The notes under the pieces were generated by a model. The model ran no database searches. It was not told the origin of the DNA and saw only the letters and a list, made by a program, of their open reading frames with translations. The position numbers were made by a program, and so were the translations under genes. DNA of 64,000 bases from Bacteroidales bacterium (GTDB lineage: Bacteria; Bacteroidota; Bacteroidia; Bacteroidales; UBA4417): NCBI GenBank assembly GCA_016707705.1, contig JADJHD010000014.1, positions 67,470 to 131,469 on the forward strand. The letters run 5' to 3'. This document shows, piece after piece, positions 45,393-54,130 of this stretch (position 1 is the first letter of the stretch; each line of letters begins with the position of its first letter).

Positions 45393-45446
45393 CTTTAAAT
45401 ATTTAAGCTGTTTGCTATTGCATGTTTATTATTGGTTTCGATAGTT

Positions 45447-46721
45447 TTATGCTTCCAGTTCCTTGAATAGTTGAGAAGTTTTTCTCTTGTAAATCCCAAT
45501 TCCAGAGAGCATTGTTCCGAGAACAGTTGAAACCAGTCCCGGAATAAATCCTATATAGAATGCTGCAGGGGTAATTCTCGCATGAAAAGTTGAAGGGAAC
45601 ATCATTGTTGCATTTTTCATGATCCCGCCAAGATTGATTCCATAGGTTTCTACATACCAGGAAGCTGCCAGCCCCAGGATCGTTCCGGCAATTGTTCCTA
45701 TGATACCTACCATCACCGATTCATAGAATTGTGAACGATAGATCTGCCCTTTGGATTCTCCCATAGCGAGCCTTAGTCCAAATTCCCCGTACCTGCGCAA
45801 TCCACCAAGTAAGCCTGCATTCCAAAGGACCACCGACATCGCTAGTATGAACACTGCAATCATGATTCCGCTGAACTTTCCGGAATACGCCAGCAATTGT
45901 GCCATCTGATTGTCTTCGCTAAGCCTGCTCATCACAGGAGAGAATTCATCATCCTCTTTGGAATACAGCTCATTGAAACAATCTTCTATGCCTGATGCGA
46001 GTTCATCGTCATAGTATCCGGTTTTCTGGTAACCAACAATTTCACTGCAGGCATCCTCCATGTCGAGTGCGGCTTGCGCATCTATCAGGTCTGTCAGGAT
46101 TGTCCCTCTGTCAAGGGAACTGGTCCCGAATTCAACTGTTCCTGCAATTGTGAAGTTGTACATAGCCATTGCCCCATTCATGGTTGATCCGATAAGCGTG
46201 ACCTTGTCGCCAACCCTGACCTTTAGTTTATTTGCAAACTCGTTGCTGATCAAGATTTCTCCCGCTTTTCTCGGGAGATGGCCAGACTTTACAGAGGTTT
46301 CGAGGTTCAATCTCTTGATCTCTTCCCTGTTACCGGAAATGAGATCTATCCCAATTCCAAATACAGGCCCTTGCGCTCTTGTTTCCCCATTGCTTCCTGA
46401 TACATCTATCAGCCCTCCAAACCTGATTCTCTGGTACCATCCGGCCTCCTGGAATCTGCTGTTTAGACTGTCAGTAAGTTCATTGGAACCAGTGATAGCA
46501 AGGTCATTGGGAAGCTGGTCCTTGTCGAGTGAATATGCCCGGGTCATTATTTTCATGTGCCCAGTGATAAAACGGGCATTCAGTTCGATTCCATCCTGCA
46601 TGACTCCTGTAAGCCAGGAATGAAGGAATACTGTCAGGAATACTCCTGAAGCAACAATTATTACAGGTAGCAAACTGCGTTGCCGGTCTCTGAGCAAGCC
46701 TTTGAATAGAAATCTTATCAT
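45447..46721 (-). CDS. ABC transporter permease (FtsX/MacB type) 2
   Basis: A 424-aa permease with four predicted membrane helices: one near residue 20 and three in the C-terminal FtsX domain (about 280-410). A large periplasmic MacB-PCD-like domain lies between. Wording such as LLGGLRRYGEFGLRLAMGESKGQIYR is typical of the FtsX domain of LolC/E-like proteins. Its first codons overlap the last codons of the upstream permease by 4 bp, indicating translational coupling and a heterodimer with it. Confidence 0.9.
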   Translation of the reverse strand: MIRFLFKGLLRDRQRSLLPVIIVASGVFLTVFLHSWLTGVMQDGIELNARFITGHMKIMTRAYSLDKDQLPNDLAITGSNELTDSLNSRFQEAGWYQRIRFGGLIDVSGSNGETRAQGPVFGIGIDLISGNREEIKRLNLETSVKSGHLPRKAGEILISNEFANKLKVRVGDKVTLIGSTMNGAMAMYNFTIAGTVEFGTSSLDRGTILTDLIDAQAALDMEDACSEIVGYQKTGYYDDELASGIEDCFNELYSKEDDEFSPVMSRLSEDNQMAQLLAYSGKFSGIMIAVFILAMSVVLWNAGLLGGLRRYGEFGLRLAMGESKGQIYRSQFYESVMVGIIGTIAGTILGLAASWYVETYGINLGGIMKNATMMFPSTFHARITPAAFYIGFIPGLVSTVLGTMLSGIGIYKRKTSQLFKELEA

Positions 46722-47890
46722 TTTATCTTCCCTCTTATAGCTTCAGTTGGATTCATGCCTGCAATCTTTCTTGAAGGCAGGTAACTTACGATGGCAGTTG
46801 TAATAAATACGATAATGCAGGTGCTTGCTACAAGTCCCAGACTGTAGGAAGGGTAAAGTACATCAGCAATCGTAATGCCATAGGTATTCTTATCTCCGGG
46901 CATGGTGATACCTTTCACTGCCTGCAAGTAAAGCAGAGGTGTTCCCCATAACAGAGCGACTATCATTGCGAAAATGGAATGCATGGCCCCTTCGATGGTG
47001 AACAGTCTGATTACTTGTCCTTTTGTCATGCCAAGAGCGATGCAGGTGCCAATTTCCTTTTGCCGCCTGAAGATTGAAAGGACCTGAGTATCGAATATGG
47101 CGAGCATTGCCAGCATCATCAGAATGAGCCAAAGTATGGAGCCGCTGATTGATTTAGCCTGAATCATTTTATCAACATCGGACAGGAGGATACTCAGGTT
47201 TTGAAATTTCCAACCCTTGGCTTCCGGATGATTTTCTGATATCTGTCTTGTAACCAAAATAGTGGATTCATCAGGCATATCCAGCATTTGCCGAAGGGTT
47301 TCAATCGGAAGCCAGAGTTGTGCTGCATCAACGGTTGGAACATTGGTTTTGAAGATGCCTGCTACTACAGCATCGGCTGCATCAAAGGCTCCGTTTGAAG
47401 TCCTCCATCGCATTGAAAAGACATCACCCTTTTTAAGTCTGTTGGTTTTAGCCATATATTCTCCAATCAGCACCTGGATTTCAGATCCTGCAGTTTTTAA
47501 CTTTGTGGAGGGTATATCAAGTATCTGCTGATCCGGATCTATCCCTTTTAGCAGAACGGATTGCATCCTGCCTTCAGGATAGATGCTGCCCTGGGAAATC
47601 AGAATTGAAGTTGCTTCCTTCTTAGTTTCAAGCTCTTTAAGGGTTTGAGGTAGGATGCCATGGCTCTCCTCAAGTGTAAACAAATCATTCGGGTCGTATT
47701 TATCGTTCCAGTACTGTCCGCCACCGCATTCCCATGCGATCATGTCGGATTTAGCCTGATGATCCCATCCGTCAAGCATTCCCTTATGCCAGATAATAAT
47801 GACAAAGGCCAGTGAAAGGACAAATACATTGAGCCAGGTTCTGAGTCCCGCTCCAATGAGGTTTTTATAGGCCAGTTTTATTGAAAGCAT
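46718..47890 (-). CDS. ABC transporter permease (FtsX/MacB type) 1
   Basis: About 390 aa, a second FtsX-family permease with a periplasmic core and C-terminal helices. The start at 47890 (MLSIKLAYKNLIGAG) is chosen. An in-frame ATG at 48046 would add 52 residues encoded by repeat sequence of an intergenic island, which is not family-like. The FtsX helix region contains LSIFRRQKEIGTCIALGMTKGQVIRLF. It overlaps the next permease by 4 bp, so the two form a LolC/LolE-like or MacB-like pair using the ATPase at 48164-48856. Confidence 0.9.
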   Translation of the reverse strand: MLSIKLAYKNLIGAGLRTWLNVFVLSLAFVIIIWHKGMLDGWDHQAKSDMIAWECGGGQYWNDKYDPNDLFTLEESHGILPQTLKELETKKEATSILISQGSIYPEGRMQSVLLKGIDPDQQILDIPSTKLKTAGSEIQVLIGEYMAKTNRLKKGDVFSMRWRTSNGAFDAADAVVAGIFKTNVPTVDAAQLWLPIETLRQMLDMPDESTILVTRQISENHPEAKGWKFQNLSILLSDVDKMIQAKSISGSILWLILMMLAMLAIFDTQVLSIFRRQKEIGTCIALGMTKGQVIRLFTIEGAMHSIFAMIVALLWGTPLLYLQAVKGITMPGDKNTYGITIADVLYPSYSLGLVASTCIIVFITTAIVSYLPSRKIAGMNPTEAIRGKIK

Positions 47891-47892
47891 CT

Positions 47893-48138
47893 TGATTGCG
47901 GATTTCTGATTTCGGATTTGTTGATGATTTTGGATTTGTACTACTTTCTGGTGACAGGGTGACAGGGGGACAAGGGGACGGGGAGATGCGAGGATGTGGA
48001 GCGAAGCGGAGTCCGCCAGCTGGCGGAAGGGGATGTGGAGATGCAAGACTTGAAAATTGAGTACTTATCGACTTTTTAACTTTTAAACCTTTCAACTTTA
48101 CACCCTGAACTTTGAACTCCGAACCTCGAATCCCGAAC
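47893..48138. repeat. Mosaic repeat island inside the ABC operon
   Basis: The 273 bp between the ATPase and permease 1 genes are made of simple repeats. They comprise GATTTCGGATTT-like tracts (47893-47938), GTGACAGGGGGACAAGGGG tracts (47950-47980), one copy of the 39-bp unit (GAAGCGGAGTCCGCCAGCTGGCGGA, about 48002-48027) and a GAACTTTGAACTCCGAACC tract (48107-48138). There is no gene. It splits the operon but keeps all genes in the same direction. Confidence 0.75.
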
Positions 48139-48163
48139 TTTTGCCTTGGGCAGCCGTCTGCCA

Positions 48164-48856
48164 CTAAGCAGAAACGAGGGAGCCATCGGCGAGGGTGATG
48201 CGGCGTTTGAGGTAGGAGATCACCTTCTCATCGTGGGTGGCGAAAATGAAGGTGGTGTTGAGTTCCTGGTTCAGGGTCGCCATCGTGCGGAGTATGTGAT
48301 GTGAATTCTCTGCGTCAAGATTGGCTGTGGGCTCGTCAGCAAGCACAATGATGGGCTTCTTTACCATCGCTCGGGCAATTGCAACGCGCTGGCATTCGCC
48401 TCCGGAGAGCATTGAGGGGCGGGATTTGACTTTTTGGGTTAATCCCACCCATTCCAAAGCCTCCATCACCATTTTTTTACGCTCGGTTTCAGGCAGGTTA
48501 AGCAATAGCAGTGGGAACTCCACATTCTCATAGACAGTGTAAACCGGCAGGAGATTGTAGCTTTGGAAAATAAAACCCAGTTTTTCTTTTCTCAGACTGG
48601 CTGATTCCTGACTGTTTAAATGACTGATGTCTTTCCCCAGGACAATCACTTCACCTTTCGTTGGGGTGTCGAGAGAACCTATAATATTCAATAGGGTTGT
48701 CTTTCCAGAACCGGAAGGACCAATCAGTCCGGCAAATTCACCCCTTCCGAATTCAAGATTCACCTCATTCAGGGCTCTGAAGTAACCGCTTCCAACCGGA
48801 AAATCCTTGGTCAGGCCTTTGATCGTAATAATACTTTCACTTATCATCGTTTTCAT
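48164..48856 (-). CDS. ABC transporter ATP-binding protein (LolD/MacB type)
   Basis: A 230-aa ATPase with Walker A GPSGSGKTTLL, Q-loop FIFQSYNLLP, signature LSGGECQRVAIARA and Walker B IIVLADEPTANLD. Length and wording match the LolD/FtsE/MacB N-terminal group, which works with FtsX-type permeases. It is cytoplasmic and likely powers the two permeases encoded downstream. The start at 48856 (or the ATG at 48847) is uncertain by three codons. It follows the barrel gene by 8 bp. Confidence 0.93.
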   Translation of the reverse strand: MKTMISESIITIKGLTKDFPVGSGYFRALNEVNLEFGRGEFAGLIGPSGSGKTTLLNIIGSLDTPTKGEVIVLGKDISHLNSQESASLRKEKLGFIFQSYNLLPVYTVYENVEFPLLLLNLPETERKKMVMEALEWVGLTQKVKSRPSMLSGGECQRVAIARAMVKKPIIVLADEPTANLDAENSHHILRTMATLNQELNTTFIFATHDEKVISYLKRRITLADGSLVSA

Positions 48857-48864
48857 CTTTGTAA

Positions 48865-50022
48865 TCAGAAATTATAGGTAGCCATAAACATTGCCCCCTT
48901 GCCCGAATAAAGCTGGTTGACAGGCAATGCTGCATTATTGCTGGTTTCTGGATTCCAGAATAGCATCAGATAAAGGCTTAGATTATCATATTGCCGCTGA
49001 AAATTCAGGAATGAATACCAGTCATTTGTTCCCCAGGATTTGTAGGCCATTGCCGAAATCCTGTTCATCAATCCAAGCGGGTAGGAGAGGGAGGCAGCTG
49101 TGAGATTCATTTGCTTGTTGGAGTAGAGAAGGGAATTATTACCTGAGTAAATAAATTGCTCAATAAGAAGATTGATTCCATTGCCTATTCCGAAGGTGTA
49201 ATCGGTGCCAAGGCAGAGGTAATGCTCATTTGTGTAGAGTTCTGCAGGCTTTTTTGAGTTCCTTTTGTACACATACTCAAACCATAATCCCGAACCGATG
49301 GTCCATTTTCCGTCGATACCGATTTTATCCTCATTATATTGGAAGGATTCATAAGGGAACACATCAGGCATATAAGGCTTATTACTTCCGGGATTCCTGT
49401 GGTTATAGCTAATTCCGGCTTCACCTCCGAAAAGAGGAATTTGGAGCCTTCCTCCAAATTCAGGTTTGGTTTCCAGACTGGGAACCTGATCCCACCCACG
49501 CCTGCTTTCATTTCCAAGCAGTCCCCACACCCAGATATTGGCATTGTTCAGAAAGTAATACCGGCCAAGGAGTCCGTATACACCCGCTGTCAGTTTCAAT
49601 GGATCTCGTGGATCGGTTCCGTCAAACCACATCAATGGACGGAGCAGGCTTGCTGGTCCAAAACTGATTTTTTGCAATCCGGCCCTGATTTCCCATTGTT
49701 TGTCAGAGAGCCTTGCAGAAGCCCTGTAAAGTTCTAATCCACTGGCATTATCATCATAGCCGAATTCAGGGATGCTAAGAATTGCATACGCATTTGCGGA
49801 TAAATCAAGGTCAAGCTTTAGCTTGCTTTTGAATTCATGCTGATAGTAAAGCTCAGGGATAAATCTTACTTCAGCCTGTCCCGCCTCATTATTGAAATTG
49901 TAATTGATCCAGCTGCTGATTTGTCCGTCAACTGCAATACTGTCCGATTGTCCGTACAGTCCGCTAACTCCGGACAACAGACAAACAGTGAAGAGAAAAT
50001 TCCTGACAGTATTGATTTTCAT
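48865..50022 (-). CDS. Outer-membrane beta-barrel (DUF1302/porin-like)
   Basis: A 385-aa protein with a signal peptide (about 1-24, ending LYGQ). It then has alternating aromatic and polar strands with many Gly/Tyr residues and ends in Phe (YNF), the usual outer-membrane barrel signature. The segments RPLMWFDGTDPRDP and GLLGRYYF look like a DUF1302-type or alginate-export-type porin. Its neighbours are a TetR regulator upstream and an ABC ATPase 8 bp downstream. Together with the LolA-like gene it forms an envelope-spanning set. The family is inferred. Confidence 0.8.
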   Translation of the reverse strand: MKINTVRNFLFTVCLLSGVSGLYGQSDSIAVDGQISSWINYNFNNEAGQAEVRFIPELYYQHEFKSKLKLDLDLSANAYAILSIPEFGYDDNASGLELYRASARLSDKQWEIRAGLQKISFGPASLLRPLMWFDGTDPRDPLKLTAGVYGLLGRYYFLNNANIWVWGLLGNESRRGWDQVPSLETKPEFGGRLQIPLFGGEAGISYNHRNPGSNKPYMPDVFPYESFQYNEDKIGIDGKWTIGSGLWFEYVYKRNSKKPAELYTNEHYLCLGTDYTFGIGNGINLLIEQFIYSGNNSLLYSNKQMNLTAASLSYPLGLMNRISAMAYKSWGTNDWYSFLNFQRQYDNLSLYLMLFWNPETSNNAALPVNQLYSGKGAMFMATYNF

Positions 50023-50069
50023 GGTGTTAATCAGTTATACGAAATGCCGGAATCCGATGTGATTCTTGA

Positions 50070-50663
50070 TTAAGATACTTTGTTATTGCTTTTGGGCATA
50101 ATGCCGTAGTAGAAAAACTCCAAAAGGTCACGGAGGAGGCTGGAACTGTCGGAATAAAGAGAAGTGAGCTTTTCATCAGAAATCATTTCTCCAAGATGAT
50201 TCATCAGGTACATAATGAAGTCAATTGAAAAGTCCTGTCTCAGTAATCCCTTGTCCTGCGCTTCCCTGTAATCATAGCGGACAATATCCAGCATTTCCTG
50301 GGTTCTTTGGTTGAAGTAATCCTGTAACTCCTGATCACCGGATTTGTAGATATCCAGAACCAAATCCATTGAAACATGATCGGTACTGTCCAACTTCATG
50401 CGAATTGTACGCTGCACCTTCTCTTCCATGGGAATATCCGATTCCCAGAATTCCCGGTATACTTTGATCTGATCCTTTGACAAGTTCTCAAAGATATAGA
50501 TTACAAGGCTGTTCTTGTTTTTGAAATACTTGTAGAAGGTCATCTTGCTTACTCCGGCTTCCCTGCATATCTCTTCAATGCTCACCCTGCGTATTCCATA
50601 CTTCCAGAAGAGTTCCTTCCCTTTATTAACAATAGAAATCTGCTTTGGATTCTCAGTTCTCAT
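50070..50663 (-). CDS. TetR/AcrR-family transcriptional regulator
   Basis: A 197-aa regulator with an N-terminal helix-turn-helix (about 15-62; IEEICREAGVSKMTFYKYF is the recognition part) and a variable C-terminal ligand domain. It is first in the minus-strand operon that continues with the barrel, ABC and LolA-like genes, and is 47 bp upstream of the barrel gene. A perfect palindrome lies 10 bp before its start codon. A simple reading is that it represses its own operon until a ligand, perhaps the exported compound, binds. Confidence 0.92.
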   Translation of the reverse strand: MRTENPKQISIVNKGKELFWKYGIRRVSIEEICREAGVSKMTFYKYFKNKNSLVIYIFENLSKDQIKVYREFWESDIPMEEKVQRTIRMKLDSTDHVSMDLVLDIYKSGDQELQDYFNQRTQEMLDIVRYDYREAQDKGLLRQDFSIDFIMYLMNHLGEMISDEKLTSLYSDSSSLLRDLLEFFYYGIMPKSNNKVS

Positions 50664-50673
50664 AGTTTACAAT

Positions 50674-50718
50674 TATACTGCAAGTATACGATAAAAATAA
50701 AATAACTCATATATCGTA
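50674..50718. promoter_or_regulatory. Palindromic operator in front of the TetR gene
   Basis: TATACT-gca-AGTATA (50674-50688) is a perfect 15-bp palindrome. A second inverted pair, TACGATA (50687-50693) with TATCGTA (50712-50718), surrounds the likely promoter. Their position just upstream of the TetR start codon (50663) fits autorepression. No experimental evidence is available. Confidence 0.5.
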
Positions 50719-50760
50719 CAAATTATTATTTATTGTAAATCGTTTTTTGGGATGATGTGA

Positions 50761-50885
50761 AGATGCGCAGCGAAGCGGAGTCCGCCTGCTGGCGGATAGA
50801 GATGCGCAGCGAAGCGGAGTCCGCCTGCTGGCGGATGAAGATGTGAAGATGTGAGGATGTGAGGATGTGCAGCGAAGCGGAGTTC
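50761..50885 (-). repeat. 39-bp repeat array, second locus (inverted)
   Basis: Two full 39-bp units at 50761-50799 and 50800-50838 (AGATGCGCAGCGAAGCGGAG followed by TCCGCCTGCTGGCGGAT), then degenerate GATGTGAGGATGTGAG and a partial unit to about 50885. They are the reverse complement of the unit at 42553-42669. The rest of the 604-bp gap to valS holds related low-complexity tracts and no gene. Confidence 0.88.
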
Positions 50886-51023
50886 CGATAGGTAGGGACT
50901 TGAAGGTGAGTAATTGTTTGATGTAAAGGGATGAGAATGTGATAATTCGGTAATTTGAAAATTTGTCCGCCGGCTGGTGGATGAGAATGTGAAGTTGTGA
51001 AGTTGAATATTCTTGAATGAGGC

Positions 51024-51050
51024 TGTCACACTGAGCTTGTCGAAGTGTCT
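51024..51050. repeat. Short dispersed element (TGTCACACTGAGCTTGTCGAA)
   Basis: A 27-bp motif of a kind I recall as recurring between genes in many Bacteroidota genomes (CACTGAGCnTGTCGAAGTG). There is a weak inverted repeat CACT..AGTG at its ends. It lies inside the repeat-rich spacer before valS. Confidence 0.45.
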
Positions 51051-51125
51051 TAGAATATGGCACAATCCCAATCCAACCAGCAGACGCAAGACAACTCCTC
51101 CCCGCAGAAAACATTCCTTTGGTAC

Positions 51126-51157
51126 CTTGAACCCTGAACCCCGAACCCCGAACTTTC
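51126..51157 (-). repeat. Low-complexity GAACCCCGAAC tract
   Basis: Tandem GAACCCTGAACCCCGAACC units, the reverse complement of the tract type at 42441-42541. It sits just upstream of the valS promoter. Confidence 0.7.
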
Positions 51158-51231
51158 AAAAAGATCGATGACCTCCAAACCATGGAAAAATAACTGCTTA
51201 TGTGCAAGGGTGAACGTTTCAAGCTAATCCT

Positions 51232-51239
51232 TACCTTTG
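51232..51239 (+). promoter_or_regulatory. Bacteroidota -7 box of the valS promoter
   Basis: TACCTTTG, an exact TAnnTTTG, 28 bp before the valS ATG. No clear TTTG partner at the usual distance. Confidence 0.6.
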
Positions 51240-51267
51240 CACCCTTAAAATCAAAACTGTTCTTTTT

Positions 51268-53904
51268 ATGGAAATGGCGAGTAAGTACGACCCGAGAGCG
51301 ATTGAAGACAAATGGTATAAATATTGGCTGGAAAGGAAACTATTCCGTTCGGTCCCCGATGAAAGGGAACCTTACACAATAGTAATCCCTCCACCAAACG
51401 TCACAGGTGTGCTCCATATGGGACATATGCTGAACAATACTATTCAGGATGTGCTTGTTCGCCGTGCCCGTATGCAGGGTAAGAATGCCTGCTGGGTTCC
51501 GGGTACTGACCATGCTTCCATTGCTACTGAGGCCAAGGTTGTTGCCAAACTTAAGGAAGAAGGAATTGAAAAGTCCTCACTTACTCGTGATGAGTTTCTT
51601 GCGCATGCCTGGGAATGGAAGGAAAAGCATGGTGGAATTATCCTTGAACAGCTCAAGAAACTTGGTGCCTCCTGCGACTGGGATCGCACCTGCTTCACCA
51701 TGGATGAGCCCCGCTATGAGTCAGTTATCGATGTGTTTATAGATCTCTACAAGAAAGGCCTTATTTATCGCGGTGTCCGTATGGTGAACTGGGATCCTAA
51801 AGCCCTTACTGCTCTTTCGGATGAAGAGGTAATCTTCAAGGAAGTGCAGTCGAAACTATACTACCTCCGTTATAAGGTCGAAGGTACCGAAAATGAATAT
51901 GTAACCATCGCCACCACCCGTCCGGAAACTATTCTGGGGGATACTGCCGTATGTTACCATCCTGAAGATGAACGCTACAAGCACCTTGCTGGCAAGAGGG
52001 TTCTGGTTCCGCTGTTGAACCGCAGCATTCCCATGATCAGTGATGAGTATGTGGATCGCGAATTTGGAACTGGTTGTTTGAAAATTACTCCTGCCCATGA
52101 TGTAAACGACTACCTCATCGGACAAAAATACAATCTCCCCAGTATTGATATCTTCAATCCGAACGGAACACTTAGTGAAAAAGCTGAGATGTTTATCGGG
52201 GAAGACCGCTTTGCTGTTAGAAAGCTTATTATTCCTGCTTTGGAAGAAGCCGGTAATATGGTGAAGATTGAGGACTACGTTAATAAGGTTGGTTTCAGCG
52301 AACGCACAGATGCTGTTATTGAGCCCAAGCTTTCCATGCAGTGGTTCCTTCGCATGCCGGATCTTGCCAAGCCCGCTTTGGATGTGGTTATGAATGATAC
52401 TGTTCAGTTCCATCCCGAAAAATTCAAGAACACTTACCGTTACTGGATGGAGAACGTCCGCGACTGGTGTATCAGCCGTCAGTTATGGTGGGGACAGCGT
52501 ATTCCTGCATACTATCTGCCAACCGGAGAAATTGTGGTTGCCAAATCAGCTGAGGAAGCCATTGAAATTGCAAAGTGCAAGCTCATGAAGACTGATCTCA
52601 AGGCTTCAGATCTGAGACAGGACGAAGATGTACTGGATACCTGGTTTTCAAGCTGGCTCTGGCCTATCTCTGTTTTCGACGGAATCCGCAATCCTGAAAA
52701 TGAGGATATCAAATACTATTATCCAACCAACGACCTGATCACTGCTCCCGAGATTCTTTTCTTCTGGGTAGCACGTATGATTATGGCCGGACAGGAATAC
52801 AGAAATGAAATTCCATTCAAGCATGTTTATCTGACCGGTATTGTTAGAGATAAACTTGGCAGGAAGATGTCGAAATCATTGGGCAATTCTCCTGATCCCA
52901 TCGACCTGATTGAGAAATATGGCGCCGACGGTGTTAGGGTAGGAATGCTTCTTACCTCTCCTGCAGGAAATGACCTTCCTTTCGATGAGTCACTTTGCGA
53001 GCAGGGTAGGAATTTCAGCAATAAAATCTGGAATGCACTCCGACTTATTAAGGGATGGCAGGTTGATAACAGTCTGCCCCAACCCACCTATGCCGCAGCT
53101 TCCATTCTTTGGTTTGAAGCTAAATGGAATGAAACGCTTGAGACTATTGATAACCTGTACAACGATTACAGGCTCAGTGAAGCTTTGATGACTGCCTATA
53201 AGCTGGTTTGGGATGATTTCTGCTCATGGTATCTTGAGATGATAAAGCCAGCCTACCAGCAGCCTATTGATGCCCTCACCTATGAAAGCACAATTGGATT
53301 CTTTGAGGAACTGATGCAGCTTATGCATCCTTTCATGCCATTCATCACCGAAGAAATATGGCATTTCATCCGCGACCGCAAGGAAGGTGATTGCATCATG
53401 GTTTCACAGATTCCACAGAAACGTCCGTTCTATCCGGAAGTTCTTTCAAAGTTTGCAGTTGCTGAAGAGGTTGTTATTGCTCTTCGTACCCTTCGCAAGG
53501 AGAAGAATATTCCTTTCAAGGAAAGCATCGAGCTTTTCATCAGGAAAAATAATCAGGAAAAGCCGGAAACTACCTTCGACAGCGTGATTGCAAAACTCTG
53601 CAATATTAGCAAGCTTGAGTATGTAAGCGAAAAAGTTAGTGGATGTTCTACTTTCACGGTAAAATCCACTGAGTTCTACGTTCCCATGCTGGCCGGCACC
53701 GATCAATCCGCTGAAATCGCAAAGCTTGAGGAAGAACTGGTTTATACCCGCGGATTCCTTGAGTCTGTAATGAAGAAGCTTTCAAATGAGCGCTTCGTTG
53801 CAAATGCAAAACCCGAGGTTGTTGAAATCGAGCGCAACAAGCAGGCTGATGCTGAATCCAGAATCAAGGTGCTTGAAGGACAGATCAATAATCTTAAAGG
53901 ATAA
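51268..53904 (+). CDS. valS: Valine--tRNA ligase
   Basis: An 878-aa class I aminoacyl-tRNA synthetase. Features in order: the HIGH-type motif GVLHMGHMLN (about 48-56), the CP1 editing domain with ATTRPETILGDTAV, WCISRQLWWGQ, the KMSKS motif in GRKMSKSLGNSPDP (about 535-545), an anticodon-binding domain, and a C-terminal coiled coil (about 815-878; EELVYTRGFLESVMKKL). It charges tRNA(Val) in the cytoplasm and edits mischarged threonine. Length and motifs are normal. A second in-frame ATG two codons downstream is also possible. Confidence 0.98.
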   Translation: MEMASKYDPRAIEDKWYKYWLERKLFRSVPDEREPYTIVIPPPNVTGVLHMGHMLNNTIQDVLVRRARMQGKNACWVPGTDHASIATEAKVVAKLKEEGIEKSSLTRDEFLAHAWEWKEKHGGIILEQLKKLGASCDWDRTCFTMDEPRYESVIDVFIDLYKKGLIYRGVRMVNWDPKALTALSDEEVIFKEVQSKLYYLRYKVEGTENEYVTIATTRPETILGDTAVCYHPEDERYKHLAGKRVLVPLLNRSIPMISDEYVDREFGTGCLKITPAHDVNDYLIGQKYNLPSIDIFNPNGTLSEKAEMFIGEDRFAVRKLIIPALEEAGNMVKIEDYVNKVGFSERTDAVIEPKLSMQWFLRMPDLAKPALDVVMNDTVQFHPEKFKNTYRYWMENVRDWCISRQLWWGQRIPAYYLPTGEIVVAKSAEEAIEIAKCKLMKTDLKASDLRQDEDVLDTWFSSWLWPISVFDGIRNPENEDIKYYYPTNDLITAPEILFFWVARMIMAGQEYRNEIPFKHVYLTGIVRDKLGRKMSKSLGNSPDPIDLIEKYGADGVRVGMLLTSPAGNDLPFDESLCEQGRNFSNKIWNALRLIKGWQVDNSLPQPTYAAASILWFEAKWNETLETIDNLYNDYRLSEALMTAYKLVWDDFCSWYLEMIKPAYQQPIDALTYESTIGFFEELMQLMHPFMPFITEEIWHFIRDRKEGDCIMVSQIPQKRPFYPEVLSKFAVAEEVVIALRTLRKEKNIPFKESIELFIRKNNQEKPETTFDSVIAKLCNISKLEYVSEKVSGCSTFTVKSTEFYVPMLAGTDQSAEIAKLEEELVYTRGFLESVMKKLSNERFVANAKPEVVEIERNKQADAESRIKVLEGQINNLKG

Positions 53905-53958
53905 TCTGAGATTCCGAAGTAGATTCAATTTCAGCTTTACATTCTTACATAAATATTG

Positions 53959-53992
53959 CGGCCTTCATTGTTGATCAATGAGGGCCGTTTTT
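53959..53992 (+). terminator. Rho-independent terminator of valS
   Basis: A 12-bp stem (53959-53970 with 53976-53987, one G-U pair), a 5-nt loop and TTTTT. It lies 55 bp after the valS stop codon. Confidence 0.9.
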
Positions 53993-54130
53993 CATTAACC
54001 TGATAAAACTCCTTTCAATGTACAGTCTCAACCTAGTTTTGGGCTTCACTGACTTGTCGATTGAGCAACTTTAGAGCTGCCATCTGATTATTTTTGAATT
54101 GCTGAATTATAAAATCAAAACAGCCTGTCG

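Noticed and set aside
47891..48046. Longer N-terminus of ABC permease 1 starting at 48046
   Set aside because: The added 52 residues are encoded by the repeat island and are not family-like; 47890 is a good start.
50707..51222. Minus-strand reading frames of 119-171 codons before valS
   Set aside because: Low-complexity repeat translation (SASRRTPLRCAS-like), no start or family features.
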